Part shown: positions 13,674 through 15,472 of the stretch, in pieces
Numbering within the stretch: the first letter of the stretch is position 1
Layout of the letters: every line of letters begins with the position of its first letter
From: JBOGFC01 sp050742155
GTDB taxonomy: Bacteria > Actinomycetota > Acidimicrobiia > Spongiisociales > JALYHC01
DNA length: 15,472 bases
NCBI GenBank assembly: GCA_050742155.1
Contig: JBOGFC010000234.1
Coordinates: 1 to 15,472, forward strand
Direction: 5' to 3'
Made by a program: the position numbers and the translations under genes
The notes under the pieces: generated by a model
Told to the model about the DNA's origin: nothing
What the model saw: only the letters and a program-made list of their open reading frames with translations
The model's database searches: none

Positions 13674-15218
13674 CTAGCTCCCCACGCTGGCGGTGTCGAT
13701 GCGTGGCTCGGCCGCCCCGGTGCGGGTGCCGTCTTCGCCGACGGCGATGAGGGAAACCGGTCCCCAGCCGATCTGCGGCCCGACCTCTTTCACCAGGTGC
13801 CCTCGTTGGACCAATCCCTGTGCCGGAAGCCCCCGCTCCGTCCGGAGGCGGTCACCGTCCAGTGTCCAGCGGGGCAGGGCCTGGGCCTCGGCCGGAGGCT
13901 TCTCCAAATAGAGGAGGTGGGAGATCACCTGGAGGAGGATCTGGGGCTGCCAGTAGCCGCCCCGGGTACCGAGCAGGAGGTCGAGCCGCCCATCCCGAGT
14001 CCAGAGAGTGGGGGAGAGGGTGTGCAGAGGGCGCTTGCCGGGGGCCAGCTCGTTGGGGTGTCCGGCGATCAGGTTGAACCCTGTCCCCCGGTTCTGGAGG
14101 AAGACTCCGGTGTCTCCGGCCGACAGCCCGCAGCCGATGCCGGCGAAGTTGGACTGGATCAACGACACCCCCATGCCCTCGGCATCGATCACGCACAGGT
14201 AGGTGGTCCCTCCGCTCGGGTGGGGGGAAGAGGGCCAGTCGACCCGCCGCTCGGGGCTGATCTGTCCCAGCCGAGGACGGAGGCGGTCCGGGTCGAGCAG
14301 CTTCTTTGCCGAGAGCGGGGCGAAGTCGGGATCGGCCACCAGGTCCTCGCGCTCCCAGTCCACCGCCCGGGAAGCCTCCACGAGCAGGTGCGTGTAGGTC
14401 GGGTCCTCGAACTTGCGGGGTGGGGCGAGCTGCTCGACCACCCAGGCGGCCGCCAGGGCCAGGTAGCCCTGGCTGTTGGGGGGGACAGTCCAGGCCCGGC
14501 GCCCGAAGACGTCGATACCGGCCGGCTCGACCCACTCGGCGCTGGAGCGGGCCAGGTCCTCGGCCTTGATGCGGCCTTCGGTGACCCGGGTGATGGCTTC
14601 GCCCACCGCTCCTTCATAAAAGGAATGGCGTCCGCCCTCTGCCACCGCCTCGAGGGTGGCCGCCAGGTCGGGGCGAACGATGGTTTCATCAACCAAGGGC
14701 GGGCGGCCCTCCGGGTAGAGCGCCACGGCGGCGGGCTGCTCGGCGATGAGCGAGCGGATGACCTCCAGCGAGCGGGCCAGCTCAGAGGATGCCGGGAAGC
14801 CTTCGATGGCGCGGACGATGGCCGGCTGGAGCACCTCCGCCAAGGGAAGACGGCCGAACCGCTCGGAGAGGGCCACCCACCCGTCGACGCATCCCGGGAC
14901 CGTGATGGTCTCCCTGCCTCGGTAGGGGATGCTCGAGTGCCCGGCCCGGCGGAGGCGCTCGGCATCGACCCCGCTCCCTGCTCTGCCGGAGGCGTTGAGC
15001 ACCGCAGGCTCCGGGTCTCCGGACCGGTGGACCAGCGCGAAGAGATCCCCGCCGATTCCGCAGGCGGTTGGCAGTACCACCCCCACCACTGCGTTGGCGG
15101 CGATGGCCCCGTCCACGGCGGTCCCTCCGGCGGCCATCACCTCCAGAGCCGCCTCGGTCGCCAGATGGTGGTGGGTGACCGCCATGGCCCCGGTCCCGGT
15201 GGCCAGCTTGGAGCTCAC
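13674..15218 (-). CDS. Gamma-glutamyltransferase family (Ntn hydrolase) protein
   Basis: A 514-residue protein covering the whole large-plus-small subunit arrangement. Family features: ATEAALEVMAAGGTAVDGAIA (20-40, near the N-terminus), GIGGDLF (54-60), TVPGCVDGW (106-114), PNSQGYLAL (247-255), and the autocleavage site PSGGTTYLCVID, where Thr338 should be the new N-terminal nucleophile; GTRGGYWQPQ (417-426) lies in the small subunit. No signal peptide is seen, so it probably stays in the cytoplasm, unlike many GGTs, and could be an acylase or hydrolase rather than a glutathione enzyme. The GTG at 15218 is preferred: GGAGG is about 11 bases upstream and homology begins at once, while the ATG at 15335 lies inside the LexA box. 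A weak -10 (TAACCT, minus strand 15289-15284) may drive it. Confidence 0.9.
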   Translation of the reverse strand: MSSKLATGTGAMAVTHHHLATEAALEVMAAGGTAVDGAIAANAVVGVVLPTACGIGGDLFALVHRSGDPEPAVLNASGRAGSGVDAERLRRAGHSSIPYRGRETITVPGCVDGWVALSERFGRLPLAEVLQPAIVRAIEGFPASSELARSLEVIRSLIAEQPAAVALYPEGRPPLVDETIVRPDLAATLEAVAEGGRHSFYEGAVGEAITRVTEGRIKAEDLARSSAEWVEPAGIDVFGRRAWTVPPNSQGYLALAAAWVVEQLAPPRKFEDPTYTHLLVEASRAVDWEREDLVADPDFAPLSAKKLLDPDRLRPRLGQISPERRVDWPSSPHPSGGTTYLCVIDAEGMGVSLIQSNFAGIGCGLSAGDTGVFLQNRGTGFNLIAGHPNELAPGKRPLHTLSPTLWTRDGRLDLLLGTRGGYWQPQILLQVISHLLYLEKPPAEAQALPRWTLDGDRLRTERGLPAQGLVQRGHLVKEVGPQIGWGPVSLIAVGEDGTRTGAAEPRIDTASVGS

Positions 15219-15320
15219 GGTCGTAGCACCCTCCGTATCGCCTTCCGAGACTCCAGGCCGCCTGGGCGTTGGCCCGATCGCCGAGGTTAGCCGGGGCGCG
15301 TTACTGTCACAGGTGGGTTG

Positions 15321-15341
15321 TATGATCGAACACATGTTCGA
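15321..15341 (+). promoter_or_regulatory. -10 element and LexA (SOS) box before the DUF222-type gene
   Basis: TATGAT (15321-15326) is a strong -10. Overlapping its last base is the inverted repeat TCGAACA-CA-TGTTCGA (15326-15341), which fits the actinobacterial/Gram-positive LexA consensus TCGAAC-N4-GTTCGA without mismatch. LexA bound here would cover the transcription start, so the downstream gene should be induced by DNA damage. It lies in the 135-bp gap shared with the divergent GGT gene. Confidence 0.8.
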
Positions 15342-15353
15342 GAGGAGATGGCC

Positions 15354-15472
15354 GTGAGCAGCCTGCGCTCGGTGATCGACGAGCTGCGGACAACGGACTT
15401 CGGGACCATGTCCGACCAGCAGGTGGAGGACGGCCTGGTGGAGATCATCGGAGTCGCCGAGTCGCTCGAGGC
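15354..15472 (+). CDS. DUF222/HNH (13E12-type) family protein, 3'-truncated
   Basis: Only the first 39 complete codons are in the window, beginning MSSLRSVIDELRTTDFGTMS and continuing with QQVEDGLVEIIGVAESLEA. The start resembles DUF222 proteins, which usually carry a C-terminal HNH nuclease domain and occur in many copies in actinobacteria (the 13E12 repeat family of mycobacteria). The GTG at 15354 is chosen because AGAGGAG (15341-15347) lies six bases before it; the in-frame ATG at 15348 is too close to that site. A LexA box overlaps the promoter, and several mycobacterial 13E12 genes are known LexA targets, which supports the assignment. The short visible part makes the family call tentative. 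Confidence 0.6.
   Translation, partial: MSSLRSVIDELRTTDFGTMSDQQVEDGLVEIIGVAESLE

Noticed and set aside
13797..15290. 497-codon open frame on the plus strand opposite the GGT gene
   Set aside because: High GC keeps antisense frames open. The minus-strand GGT has clear family motifs along its length, while this frame translates to low-complexity Gly/Pro/Arg-rich sequence.
1..15472. CRISPR array, tRNA, rRNA, insertion sequence or integrase site
   Set aside because: I read through for evenly spaced repeats, cloverleaf-type segments and transposase or integrase motifs and saw none; a dedicated scan was not possible.

Overview
This is a GC-rich, densely packed bacterial window with no rRNA, tRNA, CRISPR array or insertion sequence that I can see. 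The best guess is an actinobacterium (Actinomycetota), possibly an uncultured acidimicrobial-type lineage. The clues are many GTG starts, several apparently leaderless promoters (TAnnnT seven bases before the start codon), an F420-type luciferase-like oxidoreductase, Pro/Thr-rich exported proteins, an actinobacterial/Gram-positive LexA box, and the start of what looks like a DUF222 (13E12-type) gene. The placement is inference; there is no marker gene.

Layout: (1) 1-1188, the 3' part of a beta-propeller protein. (2) 1219-3625, a TetR repressor, an ABC ATPase and an ABC-2 permease in one overlapping operon behind a promoter with a perfect 7+7 palindrome. This is a typical self-regulated efflux module of the DrrAB kind. 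(3) 3671-6878, a second overlapping operon: NCS1-type permease, alpha/beta hydrolase and PLP-dependent D-cysteine desulfhydrase/ACC-deaminase-like enzyme. It may be an uptake-and-breakdown pathway for an unidentified nitrogen- or sulfur-containing compound. (4) 6861-8861 (minus strand), a type II restriction-modification pair, methyltransferase first. Its base composition differs from the neighbours and its nuclease stop codon lies inside the neighbouring gene. (5) 9072-10063 (minus), a membrane-anchored RlpA-like double-psi beta-barrel protein followed by a small membrane-anchored helix-hairpin-helix protein. (6) 10207-12305, a luciferase-like oxidoreductase coupled to an exported CapA-type metallophosphatase-like protein. 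(7) 12277-12891 (minus) and 12912-13598 (plus), a histidine phosphatase and a membrane protein with a degenerate M50-like motif, diverging from a 20-bp gap whose -10 element reads in both directions. (8) 13581-13670, tandem GC-rich hairpin repeats between convergent genes. (9) 13674-15218 (minus), a gamma-glutamyltransferase-family protein. (10) From 15354 (plus), the start of a DUF222/HNH-type gene directly behind a LexA (SOS) box.

Most genes are ordinary families. The points of greatest interest are regulatory: the shared bidirectional -10, the repeated leaderless GTG geometry, the SOS box and the TetR operator. The compact restriction-modification islet and the permease-hydrolase-lyase operon of unknown substrate are also worth a look. 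I did not find a clear new multi-gene defence system.
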